Assembly (NCBI GenBank): GCA_050290225.1
Contig: JBNKHG010000026.1
Location: 124,001 to 188,000, forward strand
Direction: 5' to 3'
Source of the DNA: JBNKHG01 sp050290225
GTDB lineage: Bacteria > Pseudomonadota > Gammaproteobacteria > Pseudomonadales > Cellvibrionaceae
Length of the DNA: 64,000 nt
A program made the position numbers and the translations under genes. The notes under the pieces were generated by a model that did not search any database, was not told the DNA's origin, and worked only from the letters and a program-made list of their open reading frames with translations. This document shows positions 1 through 8,493 of the stretch, piece by piece; position 1 is the stretch's first letter; every line of letters begins with the position of its first letter.

Positions 1-371
1 CTATTCCTGCGGATACAGCTATCGGCATACTCAATGACATCGTCGAATACGGACAGGTAGTGCGTGGCTGGCTCGGCATCGAGGCCCGTCAACTGTCACC
101 ACAAATGGCGCGCACCTTCAATTTGAGTTCCACTAACGGCGTAGTGATTACCGCCATTTACAACAATGGACCTGCCCATAAGGCAGGTTTAAAGCCGGGC
201 GACATCATTATCCGCATCAACAACGAACCCATTGGTGATGGCCGCCGAGGTATGACGCAAATTGCCCAGACCCGTCCCGGGGAGTCGGTGTCAATCGAAG
301 TATTGAGAGATGGAAAAGCCCAGGTAATTACAGCAGTACTGGGCGTGATGCCGATGCGTCAAGCCAGCTAA
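1..371 (+). CDS. DegS/AlgW-type periplasmic serine protease, C-terminal part
   Basis: This is the 3' end of a gene that begins before the window; the frame is open from position 3 and ends at TAA. The visible residues cover the end of the trypsin-like domain (IPADTAIGILNDIVEYG) and one PDZ domain with the usual AGLKPGDIIIRINNEPI core, followed directly by the stop. A single PDZ domain ending the protein fits DegS/AlgW, the site-1 protease that cuts anti-sigma factor RseA/MucA after sensing misfolded outer-membrane proteins, better than DegP/MucD, which has two. AlgW lies next to the his genes and murA in Pseudomonas, which supports the call. The catalytic triad is outside the window and was not seen. 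The gene is convergent with hisD. Confidence 0.8.
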   Translation, partial: IPADTAIGILNDIVEYGQVVRGWLGIEARQLSPQMARTFNLSSTNGVVITAIYNNGPAHKAGLKPGDIIIRINNEPIGDGRRGMTQIAQTRPGESVSIEVLRDGKAQVITAVLGVMPMRQAS

Positions 372-446
372 GCACACTGAATCGATAAACGCCTGTGCCG
401 TGCCATGTCCGGTAGCGATTGGTTGCCTTTTTTTGTCGCTTATTGC

Positions 447-1766
447 TCATTTAATCCGATATTCTGCAGACCGGGCGTGAGCTTCCAGCGACTCACCCCG
501 CGCCAATACAGACGCCGTTCTCCCCAGCGTCGAAGCGCCCTCCGCAGAACACATAATGACTGAACTGCGCTTTTGGAAATCATAGACGCCCAAAGGAGAG
601 GAGAAACGCGCAGTGCCGGAAGTGGGCAACACATGATTGGGGCCAGCACAGTAGTCGCCCAGTGCCTCGGCCGTATAACGCCCCATAAAAATAGCACCCG
701 CATGGCGTACCTTCGGCAACCATGCCTGGGGATCCTCAACGGACAGCTCAAGGTGCTCGGGAGCGATTCGATTGACAACCTCCACGGCTTGCTCAAGGTC
801 GCGAACCTGTATCAGCGCACCCCGCTCTATCAGGGAAACCCGCGCTACCGCTTCTCGCTCCAGGGTCGGAAGCAAACGTTCGACGGATTCCTCGACGCGT
901 TGCAAAAAATCCGCGTCGGGAGAGATCAAAATCGACTGTGCCTGCTGATCGTGCTCCGCCTGACTGAACAGATCCATGGCGATCCAGTCAGGATCGGTCC
1001 GACCGTCGCAAACCACCAGAATTTCCGAAGGTCCGGCAATCATGTCAATGGCCACTTCGCCAAAGACACTACGTTTGGCGGTCGCCACAAAGATATTGCC
1101 CGGCCCAACGATTTTATCCACTTTGGGCACTGTTTCCGTGCCATAGGCGAGGGCAGCGATTGCCTGGGCACCACCAATGGTGAACACCCGGTCAACGCCG
1201 GCAATTGCCGCTGCGGCGAAAACCATCTCATTGACTTCACCGCCCGGCGTCGGCACCACCATGACCACTTCCCCAACCCCTGCCACCTTGGCAGGAATTG
1301 CATTCATCAACACTGAGGAGGGATAGGAGGCCTTGCCCCCCGGAACATAGAGACCCGCGCGATCCATAGCGGTAATCTGCTGTCCCAGCACCGTGCCATC
1401 GGCTTCAGTGTACTGCCAGGACGCCTGCTTTTGATGTTCGTGATAACGCCGCACCCGCTCGGCCGCCACCTCCAGCGCCTGGCGTTGCTCGACTGAGATG
1501 AGGCTCAAAGCTTTCTGCAAACGCTCGGCGGGCACTTCCAGCTCTCGCACGGAAGCGACATCGAGATTGTCGAAACGGCTGGTATACTCCAGCACAGCAG
1601 CATCTTTGCGCGCCTTTACCCCGCCCAGTATCTCTGCAACGGTATTCACCACTGCTTCATCGGAGACCGACTCCCAAGCCAGTAGCTGATCCAACTGCTC
1701 GCCAAATTTATCAGCGCCGGCATCAAGGCGGCGAATACCCACCCTATTAGTTGCAGCTTTCGACAT
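447..1766 (-). CDS. hisD: Histidinol dehydrogenase
   Basis: The product (439 aa) carries out the last two steps of histidine synthesis, oxidising L-histidinol to histidine with two NAD+. The length is normal. Family residues are present: the zinc-ligand Gln and His in FSQAEHDQQ, the catalytic Glu-His pair in IAPEHLEL, and the C-terminal DYCAGPNHVLPTSGTA segment with another metal ligand. The ATG lies one base beyond the hisG stop, with GAGGT about ten bases upstream inside the hisG end, so translation is probably coupled. hisC, often next in Pseudomonas, is not here; the next gene is the convergent protease. Confidence 0.97.
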   Translation of the reverse strand: MSKAATNRVGIRRLDAGADKFGEQLDQLLAWESVSDEAVVNTVAEILGGVKARKDAAVLEYTSRFDNLDVASVRELEVPAERLQKALSLISVEQRQALEVAAERVRRYHEHQKQASWQYTEADGTVLGQQITAMDRAGLYVPGGKASYPSSVLMNAIPAKVAGVGEVVMVVPTPGGEVNEMVFAAAAIAGVDRVFTIGGAQAIAALAYGTETVPKVDKIVGPGNIFVATAKRSVFGEVAIDMIAGPSEILVVCDGRTDPDWIAMDLFSQAEHDQQAQSILISPDADFLQRVEESVERLLPTLEREAVARVSLIERGALIQVRDLEQAVEVVNRIAPEHLELSVEDPQAWLPKVRHAGAIFMGRYTAEALGDYCAGPNHVLPTSGTARFSSPLGVYDFQKRSSVIMCSAEGASTLGRTASVLARGESLEAHARSAEYRIK

Positions 1767-1767
1767 C

Positions 1768-2412
1768 TTATGCCACCTCTTGTCCAGCCTGTACCGCCTT
1801 CTCCACTGCGTCGATCACGGTCTGGATACGCTTGTGCTTCATTTTCATCGAAGCCTTATTCACGATTAAACGCGAGCTGATATCGGCGATGAATTCCCGC
1901 GGCTCCAAACCGTTGGCGCGCAGGGTATTACCGGTATCCACGATGTCCACGATCTCGTCGGCCAGATTCATGATCGGTGCCAATTCCATCGCGCCGTAAA
2001 GTTTGATGATATCCGCCTGACGTCCCTGGGAGGCGTAGTATTGCTTGGCGATATTGACGTACTTTGTGGCCACCTTGATACGCCCCGGCTTGGGTGACAC
2101 GCCCTTTATGGCAGCCGTCATCAATTTGCAATGGGCAATATTCAAATCCAGGGGTTCGTAGAGCCCCTCCGCACCGCTTTCCATTAAAGTATCTTTGCCA
2201 GACACGCCCAGGTCGGCGGCTCCGAACTGGACATAAGTAGGCACATCAGAGCCACGCAGCACCAGCAGGCGCACATCCGGCATATTGGTCTCAAAAGTCA
2301 ACTTTCGGCTCTTGCTGATATCCTCAGCCGGCTCGATACCGGCCGCCTTCAACAACGGCAAGGTCTCTTTGAGAATACGCCCCTTGGTCAGAGCAATGGT
2401 TAACTGCGACAT
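1768..2412 (-). CDS. hisG: ATP phosphoribosyltransferase, short form
   Basis: The enzyme (214 aa) condenses ATP with PRPP, the first and feedback-controlled step of histidine synthesis. It starts MSQLTIALTKGRILKETLPL and has the PRPP-binding stretch ending in IVDTGNTLRANGL. At about 210 residues it is the short HisG class, which lacks the C-terminal regulatory domain and in known cases works only in a hetero-octamer with HisZ. No hisZ gene is in the window, so one is expected elsewhere. AGGA lies six bases before the ATG. The gene sits between murA and hisD on the same strand. Confidence 0.96.
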   Translation of the reverse strand: MSQLTIALTKGRILKETLPLLKAAGIEPAEDISKSRKLTFETNMPDVRLLVLRGSDVPTYVQFGAADLGVSGKDTLMESGAEGLYEPLDLNIAHCKLMTAAIKGVSPKPGRIKVATKYVNIAKQYYASQGRQADIIKLYGAMELAPIMNLADEIVDIVDTGNTLRANGLEPREFIADISSRLIVNKASMKMKHKRIQTVIDAVEKAVQAGQEVA

Positions 2413-2446
2413 GCTAGCTTCCTGACATTAATAGCGACACAGAGGG

Positions 2447-3709
2447 CTATCCCGGTACGCGGCGAATATTGGCGCCCAACTGCTGTAATTTTTCCTCGAT
2501 ACACTCGTATCCGCGATCGATATGGTAAATGCGGTCGACAATGGTCTCACCTTCGGCAACCATGCCGGCAATCACCAAGCTGGCAGATGCACGCAGGTCA
2601 GTTGCCATCACCGGTGCTCCCCGAAGACGTTCCACGCCATTGATAATGGCGGTATTACCCTCTAGGGAAATTTTCGCCCCCATGCGATTGAGCTCGTTTA
2701 CCTGGATCAGCCGATTTTCAAAAATAGTTTCGGTCACCGCTCCCGTGCCCTCCGCCACGGCATTCATAGCGGTAAACTGGGCCTGCATATCGGTGGGAAA
2801 AGCCGGGTAGGGAGCAGTGCGCAGGTTTACTGACTTGGGACGATTCCCCTTCATATCCAGTTCGATCCAGTCCGTCCCCATGTTCAATTGGGCACCAGCC
2901 TCGTCCAGCTTTAACAGCACAGACTCAAGAATCCCCTCGCAGGTATCCTTCACTTTGACCCGCCCACGGGTGGCGGCGGCGGCCACCAGGTAGGTGCCCG
3001 TTTCGATCCGGTCCGGCATCACCGAGTAGGTGCAACCGCGCAAGCGCTCGACGCCATGAATGGTCAGGGTATCAGAACCGATACCTTCAACGTCGGCCCC
3101 CATTGCCACCAGGCAATTGGCAAGATCCACCACCTCCGGTTCACGGGCAGCGTTCTCCAGCACGGTTTTGCCTTCGGCCAACACAGCCGCCATTAACAGG
3201 TTTTCAGTACCACCGACCGTCACCGTATCCATAAAGATATGGGCACCTTTGAGACGCTTATCCACCTTCGCACGGATATAACCCCCATCAACCTCGATCT
3301 GGGCACCCATGGCTTCAAAACCTCGCAAGTGGATATCCACCGGCCGACTACCGATTGCACACCCCCCAGGGAAAGAGACATTGGCCATCCCGTGACGGGC
3401 CAATATGGGTCCCAGAACCAGAATGGAAGCCCGCATGGTCTTTACGAGCTCGTATGGAGCCGTAAATTCCTTGATGCTATTGGGGTCTATTTCCACGCAC
3501 ATCTTTTCATCGATGGTGATATCCACCCCCATGCAGCGCAAAAGTGCCAGCATGGTAGTGATGTCGTTCAGGTGTGGCATATTGCAGATATGCATAGGCC
3601 CATCAGCCAACAACGTTGCCGCAAGAATAGGCAGAGCCGAGTTTTTGGAACCTGAAATACGTATTTCGCCGTCAATCGGGCCAGAAGCCGTCAGAATTAA
3701 TTTATCCAT
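2447..3709 (-). CDS. murA: UDP-N-acetylglucosamine 1-carboxyvinyltransferase
   Basis: MurA (420 aa) transfers enolpyruvate from PEP to UDP-GlcNAc, the first committed step of peptidoglycan synthesis in the cytoplasm. The catalytic loop PGGCAIGSRPVDIHL contains the cysteine that fosfomycin alkylates, and the N-terminal GSKNSALPILAA holds the substrate-binding Lys-Asn pair. The frame is open upstream to another ATG at 3757, adding 16 residues, but MDKLILTASGPIDGEI matches the normal MurA beginning and the upstream ATG has no ribosome-binding site, so I use the inner start. ibaG precedes it on the same strand, as in E. coli and Pseudomonas. Confidence 0.96.
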   Translation of the reverse strand: MDKLILTASGPIDGEIRISGSKNSALPILAATLLADGPMHICNMPHLNDITTMLALLRCMGVDITIDEKMCVEIDPNSIKEFTAPYELVKTMRASILVLGPILARHGMANVSFPGGCAIGSRPVDIHLRGFEAMGAQIEVDGGYIRAKVDKRLKGAHIFMDTVTVGGTENLLMAAVLAEGKTVLENAAREPEVVDLANCLVAMGADVEGIGSDTLTIHGVERLRGCTYSVMPDRIETGTYLVAAAATRGRVKVKDTCEGILESVLLKLDEAGAQLNMGTDWIELDMKGNRPKSVNLRTAPYPAFPTDMQAQFTAMNAVAEGTGAVTETIFENRLIQVNELNRMGAKISLEGNTAIINGVERLRGAPVMATDLRASASLVIAGMVAEGETIVDRIYHIDRGYECIEEKLQQLGANIRRVPG

Positions 3710-3832
3710 AAAGTGCCCAAAATCTGCCCCCGTGGCACATTTCGCCAAGGAAGCCATTATCTATTGGCCGGATATCCCGGCAGGCTGAGATTGCCAGACC
3801 CAACCTCGATACTGTCTATCGAGATTGTCGGC

Positions 3833-4075
3833 CTAGCCCTGTTGAGCCTGCCATTCTGCCGGGGTGTAGGTTTTCATGTTAACCGCGTGGATGACGCCGC
3901 TGGCGATAGGATCGGCTAATACCCCGTAGACTAACTGCTGTTTTTTTACGGCGTTCAGCCCCTCAAAGGCCGGACTGACAACCACCAGATTAACATGACT
4001 GCCATCGATACTGACTTCGACGTCACTATCGGTGATTTGGCTTTCCAGCAAACGCTTGATTTCATCGGGTTGCAT
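3833..4075 (-). CDS. ibaG: BolA-family protein IbaG
   Basis: This 80-residue BolA-like protein belongs to the IbaG (YrbA) branch, which pairs with monothiol glutaredoxins and iron-sulphur cofactors and sits beside murA in many gammaproteobacteria. The sequence shows the BolA class-II-KH fold pattern: an N-terminal helix (MQPDEIKRLLESQI), a central strand region (VNLVVVSPAFEGLN) and KKQQLVYGVLAD before the conserved histidine in GVIHAVNMKTY. The chosen ATG has GAGGA seven bases upstream. A longer frame to 4159 would add 28 residues with no family likeness. The first gene of this cluster is mlaC, about 200 bases further upstream, with no mlaB between. Confidence 0.92.
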   Translation of the reverse strand: MQPDEIKRLLESQITDSDVEVSIDGSHVNLVVVSPAFEGLNAVKKQQLVYGVLADPIASGVIHAVNMKTYTPAEWQAQQG

Positions 4076-4282
4076 AGGTGTCCTCGCGGCTTTTTCGATC
4101 GGGTAGCGCAGTTGGCTCCATTGCCTGGGACAGCTCACACCTGCCACCCCGGTGGGCAAACGGGTGGCTACTTGGGAAAATGGCCCTGCGCTAAAAAGCG
4201 CCGTAGTGTAATAAAAAACCGGCGAAAAGGCACTCCTTTGCCCCTGAAATGTGTCCTGGATCGCGCTTATTCCACCTCTGGA

Positions 4283-4951
4283 TCAGGTCTCGGAGGACCA
4301 ATCGGCAATCACCTTATCCAGATTCCCTTCGCTCTTTTTCATCGCCTGGGCAAACTGACTGCGAAAAGTCTTGCCGAGGTTGATTCCATTGAGCACCACA
4401 TTGATCAATTTCCACTCTCCGGCCCGGTTGCGGGCCATTGTGTAGGAGACCCGATTCACGCCTTCACCGCCTCGAACTTCCTGCGCCACATTAACTTTCC
4501 GTTGGCCGCTGATATCACCATTCGGGGGCAGCACAACAATTTCGTAGTCAGCAAAACTGGCCATTCCCCGTGCATAGGTGGAAACCAGTCCACCCTTAAA
4601 CACCTTCAAAAACTTGGCACGCTGCTCAGGTGAGGCCTGCTTTGCATGAGCGCCCATTACCACCCTTGCGATAAATCGAAAATCCACTACAGGATCCAGC
4701 ACCTCCTCGACTGCGGCGTAGTACCGATCAGGTTCGTTATTGATCAGTTCGCGACTGTCGGCGATGGTCTGCATCAGCTGGTCCTGCACGTGCTGCACAA
4801 TTTCGTGGGCCGTTGGTACAGGCTGCTGTTCACTGGACTCTGCAGGCTCCGCCATAACACTGGCGACAGCCGATAAAAAAAACAATAAGGCACAACCCAG
4901 TGACTGGGTAAAAATTAACGTCGGCCGGCCGACGGGTCTGGTGGCTACCAT
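4283..4951 (-). CDS. mlaC: Periplasmic phospholipid-binding protein MlaC
   Basis: MlaC (222 aa) carries phospholipids across the periplasm between the MlaA complex in the outer membrane and the MlaFEDB ABC transporter in the inner membrane. An N-terminal signal peptide is visible (hydrophobic segment LGCALLFFLSAVASVMA, then AEPAE). The mature part has typical Mla/Ttg2D stretches such as DPVVDFRFIARVVMGAHA and LINVVLNGINLGKTFRSQF. What is odd is the setting: in E. coli and Pseudomonas the gene is preceded by mlaF, mlaE and mlaD and followed by mlaB. Here none of these is present; upstream is a divergent CaCA exchanger and downstream is ibaG. The transporter subunits must be elsewhere or absent. 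Confidence 0.93.
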   Translation of the reverse strand: MVATRPVGRPTLIFTQSLGCALLFFLSAVASVMAEPAESSEQQPVPTAHEIVQHVQDQLMQTIADSRELINNEPDRYYAAVEEVLDPVVDFRFIARVVMGAHAKQASPEQRAKFLKVFKGGLVSTYARGMASFADYEIVVLPPNGDISGQRKVNVAQEVRGGEGVNRVSYTMARNRAGEWKLINVVLNGINLGKTFRSQFAQAMKKSEGNLDKVIADWSSET

Positions 4952-5165
4952 GAGACTGAAATCTCCCTGTTAAGATGCCGTGTTAGTGTGACCCCTTGAA
5001 GTCCATGTTCGGCATTTTATTTGTCCAAAATCTGCAAGATTAGAGTCAGTCCAATTAAAATAGTTTACAACTGCTGACTTTCCTCGCCGACCAATATACC
5101 ATTCGAAGCCGTTTTAACTCCACAAAATCTCCAAAAGACCATATAAACCAAAGAGTTATATAAAT

Positions 5166-6164
5166 ATGTCAGAAACTTGGCTGGCCTGGTGCGCCATTGC
5201 CGGAGGCTTTATCGGGCTGATCTGGAGCGCCGACCGATTTGTCGCTGGTAGCGCTGCACTTGCCTCCAATTTTGGCGTCTCCAAACTGGTCATCGGTTTG
5301 ACCGTGGTTTCTTTCGGCACTTCGGCGCCCGAGATTGTAGTCTCTATCAGTGCCTCTCTGAAAGAAGTAGGCGACCTGGCCGTGGGTAACGCGCTGGGAT
5401 CGAACCTTGCCAATATCGGCCTCGTTCTGGGTGTGACAGCCCTGGTTGCCCCCCTGCCGATCCAAGGCCACTTGCTGCGCCAGGAAATACCTTTCCTGCT
5501 GTTGGTAACGGCATTGGCGGGTTGGCTGCTTTACGACGCCACCCTCAGTCGCTGGGAAGGTATACTGCTGATCGCCAGCCTGATTCCTGTGATGGTCATA
5601 ATGATTGCCAGTAAAAACCGTCACCCGTCTCCAGAAGAGGAAGACACGGACATCCCCGATATGGGAGGCCTGGTGGCCTGCCTCTGGTTCGCGCTGGGTC
5701 TGGCCGCCCTGATACTGAGTTCGGAAATTCTGGTATGGGGTGCCAAGGAGATAGCTACCGCTTTCGGCGTGAGCCCCCTGATCATTGGTCTAACCGTCAT
5801 CGCCGTGGGCACCAGCCTGCCCGAATTGGCCGCCTCCGTAATGAGCGCCCTCAAGGGGCATCACGATATCGCTTTGGGCAATATTATCGGCTCCAATATA
5901 TTCAACTTGCTGGCGGTAATGGCTGTGCCCGGCCTGATTCAACAGCCGCACATGGAAGCGGAGGTCTTTAATCGCGATTATCTGGTCATGGCGGCAATTA
6001 CCGCCTTCTTGTGTCTGGCGATTACGCTGGATTACTACCTGCGCAACCTGGATACACCTGAGGTCGAGGCACGGGGCAGCCACGGGCGCCTGGGTCGTCG
6101 CATCGGAAGCATCTTATTATTGGGCTATGTAGGTTATTATGTCCTGCTGTTTTCCCCGGATTAG
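5166..6164 (+). CDS. yrbG: Calcium/sodium antiporter, CaCA family (YrbG-like)
   Basis: This inner-membrane exchanger (332 aa) belongs to the CaCA family, which couples Ca2+ movement to Na+ or H+. The two inverted alpha repeats that form the ion path are clear: GLTVVSFGTSAPEIVVSISA near residue 45 and GLTVIAVGTSLPELAASVMS near residue 205, each with the conserved GTS-PE motif, followed by GNALGSNLANIGLV and GNIIGSNIFNLLAV. About ten hydrophobic segments flank a short acidic cytoplasmic loop (PEEEDTDIP). It heads the plus-strand LPS-transport cluster, as yrbG does in E. coli. The 214 bases between it and divergent mlaC presumably hold both promoters; I could not assign boxes. Confidence 0.93.
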   Translation: MSETWLAWCAIAGGFIGLIWSADRFVAGSAALASNFGVSKLVIGLTVVSFGTSAPEIVVSISASLKEVGDLAVGNALGSNLANIGLVLGVTALVAPLPIQGHLLRQEIPFLLLVTALAGWLLYDATLSRWEGILLIASLIPVMVIMIASKNRHPSPEEEDTDIPDMGGLVACLWFALGLAALILSSEILVWGAKEIATAFGVSPLIIGLTVIAVGTSLPELAASVMSALKGHHDIALGNIIGSNIFNLLAVMAVPGLIQQPHMEAEVFNRDYLVMAAITAFLCLAITLDYYLRNLDTPEVEARGSHGRLGRRIGSILLLGYVGYYVLLFSPD

Positions 6165-6289
6165 CGGCCGCCAAGACACCCGGAATCACAACCGGCCCGA
6201 ACCCGCAGCCGTGCCAGAGGAACTAACGCCCCCAAGGGAGGCAGCCGAGACAGGCTCCCACAGATATTGCCACCGGACAAGTGAACACC

Positions 6290-7276
6290 ATGAACCGCAA
6301 AACTTTTCACAGCGATGAATTTATTGCCGCCGGCCAACGCACGGTACGGATGGAACTAGAGGCTATCGATGCCCTCACGGCGCGCATCGACGACGACTTC
6401 GTCAAGGCCTGCAAATTGATTCTCAGCTGTAACGGCCGCACCATAGTAACCGGCATGGGGAAATCCGGACATATCGGCAAAAAGATAGCTGCCACCCTGG
6501 CCAGCACCGGAACACCGGCCTTTTTTGTCCATCCAGGTGAAGCCAGTCATGGCGACCTGGGCATGATCACCCGGAACGACCTGGTAATCGCGATTTCCAA
6601 CTCCGGCTCTTCGGCAGAGGTAATCACGCTATTGCCCCTGCTTAAGCGCATGGGTATACCCTTGATCAGCATGACCGGCAATCCCGGCTCTCCCCTGGCC
6701 CAGAGCGCGGATGTCCATCTGGATATCAGTATCGAATGCGAGGCCTGCCCTCTGGACCTGGCGCCAACCTCCAGCACCACTGTCACGCTGGTGATGGGGG
6801 ACGCGCTGGCGGTCGCTCTGCTGGAAGCCCGGGGCTTTACCGCCAACGATTTTGCATTTTCGCACCCCGGTGGTGCCCTCGGCCGCAAACTGCTATTAAA
6901 AGTTGAGGACATCATGCATGCCGGCACAGACTTGCCCCGGGTCAGCAAAGACACCACACTGTCACAGGCGCTGGTGGAGATGACAGAGAAGGGCTTTGGC
7001 ATGACCACAATCGTCAGTGAACAGGACCAGTTGATCGGTGTCTTCACTGATGGCGACCTGCGTCGCTGCGTCGATCAAGAGATTGATATCGGAAGTGCCC
7101 TGATAGAGGATGTCATGAGCCGCAACCCCAAAACCGTCCACCAGTCGATGTTGGCGGCCGAGGCCCTGCGCTTGATGGAAGACAACAAAATTACCGCCCT
7201 GGTGGTGGAAGACGACCAGCACCACCCTGTCGGCTTAATTCATATGCACGACATTCTGCGTGCAGGCGTTATTTGA
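6290..7276 (+). CDS. kdsD: Arabinose-5-phosphate isomerase KdsD
   Basis: KdsD (328 aa) interconverts ribulose-5-phosphate and arabinose-5-phosphate, the first step towards KDO, the inner-core sugar of LPS. An N-terminal SIS domain (GMGKSGHIGKKIAATLAST; FAFSHPGGALGRKLL) is followed by two CBS domains (MHAGTDLPRV... and MSRNPKTVH... ending GLIHMHDILRAGV). A GTG three codons upstream at 6281 is an alternative start; neither has a convincing ribosome-binding site, and I prefer the ATG. Directly after it comes lptC, 13 bases away. In Pseudomonas and E. coli kdsC, the KDO-8-phosphate phosphatase, stands between them; it is missing here. Confidence 0.94.
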   Translation: MNRKTFHSDEFIAAGQRTVRMELEAIDALTARIDDDFVKACKLILSCNGRTIVTGMGKSGHIGKKIAATLASTGTPAFFVHPGEASHGDLGMITRNDLVIAISNSGSSAEVITLLPLLKRMGIPLISMTGNPGSPLAQSADVHLDISIECEACPLDLAPTSSTTVTLVMGDALAVALLEARGFTANDFAFSHPGGALGRKLLLKVEDIMHAGTDLPRVSKDTTLSQALVEMTEKGFGMTTIVSEQDQLIGVFTDGDLRRCVDQEIDIGSALIEDVMSRNPKTVHQSMLAAEALRLMEDNKITALVVEDDQHHPVGLIHMHDILRAGVI

Positions 7277-7289
7277 TCGCGAAAGTCCC

Positions 7290-7877
7290 ATGCCTCGAAA
7301 TCTTCTGTCACTGCTGGCGATCATCATCCTGACCATTCTCTTTGTGGTACTTTGGGATTCTCCGCCCGAAGGCTTGCGCCGCCTGGTAGGTGCCCGGGAA
7401 ACGCCCGCCGCCTACCCGCAAAGCTACCTGACAGACGTCGAAACCATTCAATTCAATGCTGACGGCAAGCTCGACTACAGCGTCCGCGCCGAAAGGGTTT
7501 CCTATTACCAACTCAACCCCCACCGAAAAACAATCAAGGACTACACTCTGATTGATGCTCCCAATATAACCATGTTCGATGCTGATAATCCGCCCTGGCA
7601 GGTCAGCGCGAAACACGGTCGTACCAACGACGAAGGTACGATGATCAAGCTCTGGGGCAACGTCAGAATCTGGCGTACCGACCAGAGAGGAAACACCTCT
7701 GAGCTTACTACCTCGCAATTGGTTATAAAACCTAAAGCACAATACGCCGAAACCGACAAACCTGTTATGATTAGCTCCGCCAATGGAAAGGCTCAAGCCG
7801 TTGGCATGAAAGCTTTTTTAAAACAGCAGCGTATTCAATTGTTATCGAACGTCAGAGGCGTACATGAAGCCATTTAA
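7290..7877 (+). CDS. lptC: LPS export protein LptC
   Basis: LptC (about 195 aa) is the bitopic inner-membrane component of the Lpt bridge; it takes LPS from LptB2FG and passes it to LptA. One N-terminal transmembrane segment (LLSLLAIIILTILFVVLW) is followed by a periplasmic beta-jellyroll with recognisable family spacing (YLTDVETIQFNADGKLDYSV; PVMISSANGKAQAVGMKA). The reading frame is open from 7260, overlapping kdsD, but MPRNLLSLLA places the membrane segment at the N-terminus as usual. The 3' end overlaps lptA by 14 bases, which suggests translational coupling. Confidence 0.92.
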   Translation: MPRNLLSLLAIIILTILFVVLWDSPPEGLRRLVGARETPAAYPQSYLTDVETIQFNADGKLDYSVRAERVSYYQLNPHRKTIKDYTLIDAPNITMFDADNPPWQVSAKHGRTNDEGTMIKLWGNVRIWRTDQRGNTSELTTSQLVIKPKAQYAETDKPVMISSANGKAQAVGMKAFLKQQRIQLLSNVRGVHEAI

Positions 7878-8418
7878 CCCCGCCTTTTTGGTCATTTTGC
7901 TGGGACTCGCATCGGTAATGAGCAGCGTTTCCAGCATGGCCCTGACCAGCGATCGCGACCAGCCTATCTATATCGAATCAGACCGCGCCGAACGTGACGA
8001 TAAAAAGGGCATCACGATTTATCAGGGTCGCGTCAAGATGGAGCAGGGCTCAATGCAGATTCATGCCGACAAGGTCACCATTCACAGCACTGACAACAAG
8101 ATCAATCGCATTATTGCCACCGGCAACCCTGCCCGCTACCAGCAACAACCGTCACCCAACAAAAAGCCTGTGATAGCGGAAGGTGGCACCATCAGGTATG
8201 AAATTGATGCCGAGCATTTGCTGCTGCTGAGCAATGCTTTCATTGCACAGGAAGGCACCACGATGAGCGGAGAACGCATCGACTATGATATCGCTCAATC
8301 GCTGATGCGGGCAGCGGGCAGTGATCAACGCATCCAAATGGTGATTACCCCGGAAAGCGAAACCGACGAAAGCAGCAAACCCGGAAAACCGAATACCCTC
8401 AGAGTGAAACCCCAGTAA
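7864..8418 (+). CDS. lptA: LPS periplasmic bridge protein LptA
   Basis: LptA (184 aa) polymerises into the periplasmic bridge that carries LPS from LptC to LptD. A signal peptide is visible (PAFLVILLGLASVMSSVSSMA, cleavage near ALTSDR), followed by the OstA-like beta-jellyroll beginning DQPIYIESDRAERDDKKG and the repeating strand pattern ITIYQGRVKMEQGSMQIHAD. The C-terminal 25 residues are charged and Ser/Lys/Pro-rich and probably disordered. Its start lies within the end of lptC, and lptB follows after 75 bases. Confidence 0.93.
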   Translation: MKPFNPAFLVILLGLASVMSSVSSMALTSDRDQPIYIESDRAERDDKKGITIYQGRVKMEQGSMQIHADKVTIHSTDNKINRIIATGNPARYQQQPSPNKKPVIAEGGTIRYEIDAEHLLLLSNAFIAQEGTTMSGERIDYDIAQSLMRAAGSDQRIQMVITPESETDESSKPGKPNTLRVKPQ

Positions 8419-8493
8419 ACCGGGGCGACAAGCGTTTGCCCTCTCACCTGATACCACTAATAACAGCCCATTGAACAACCATAAAAAACCACT

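Noticed and set aside
573..1316. Plus-strand 247-codon open frame
   Set aside because: It lies wholly antisense to hisD, which has full family identity; the frame has no domain of its own.
4188..4201. GCGCTAAAAAGCGC palindrome between ibaG and mlaC as a terminator
   Set aside because: The stem is only five pairs with no T-run in either direction; too weak to call.
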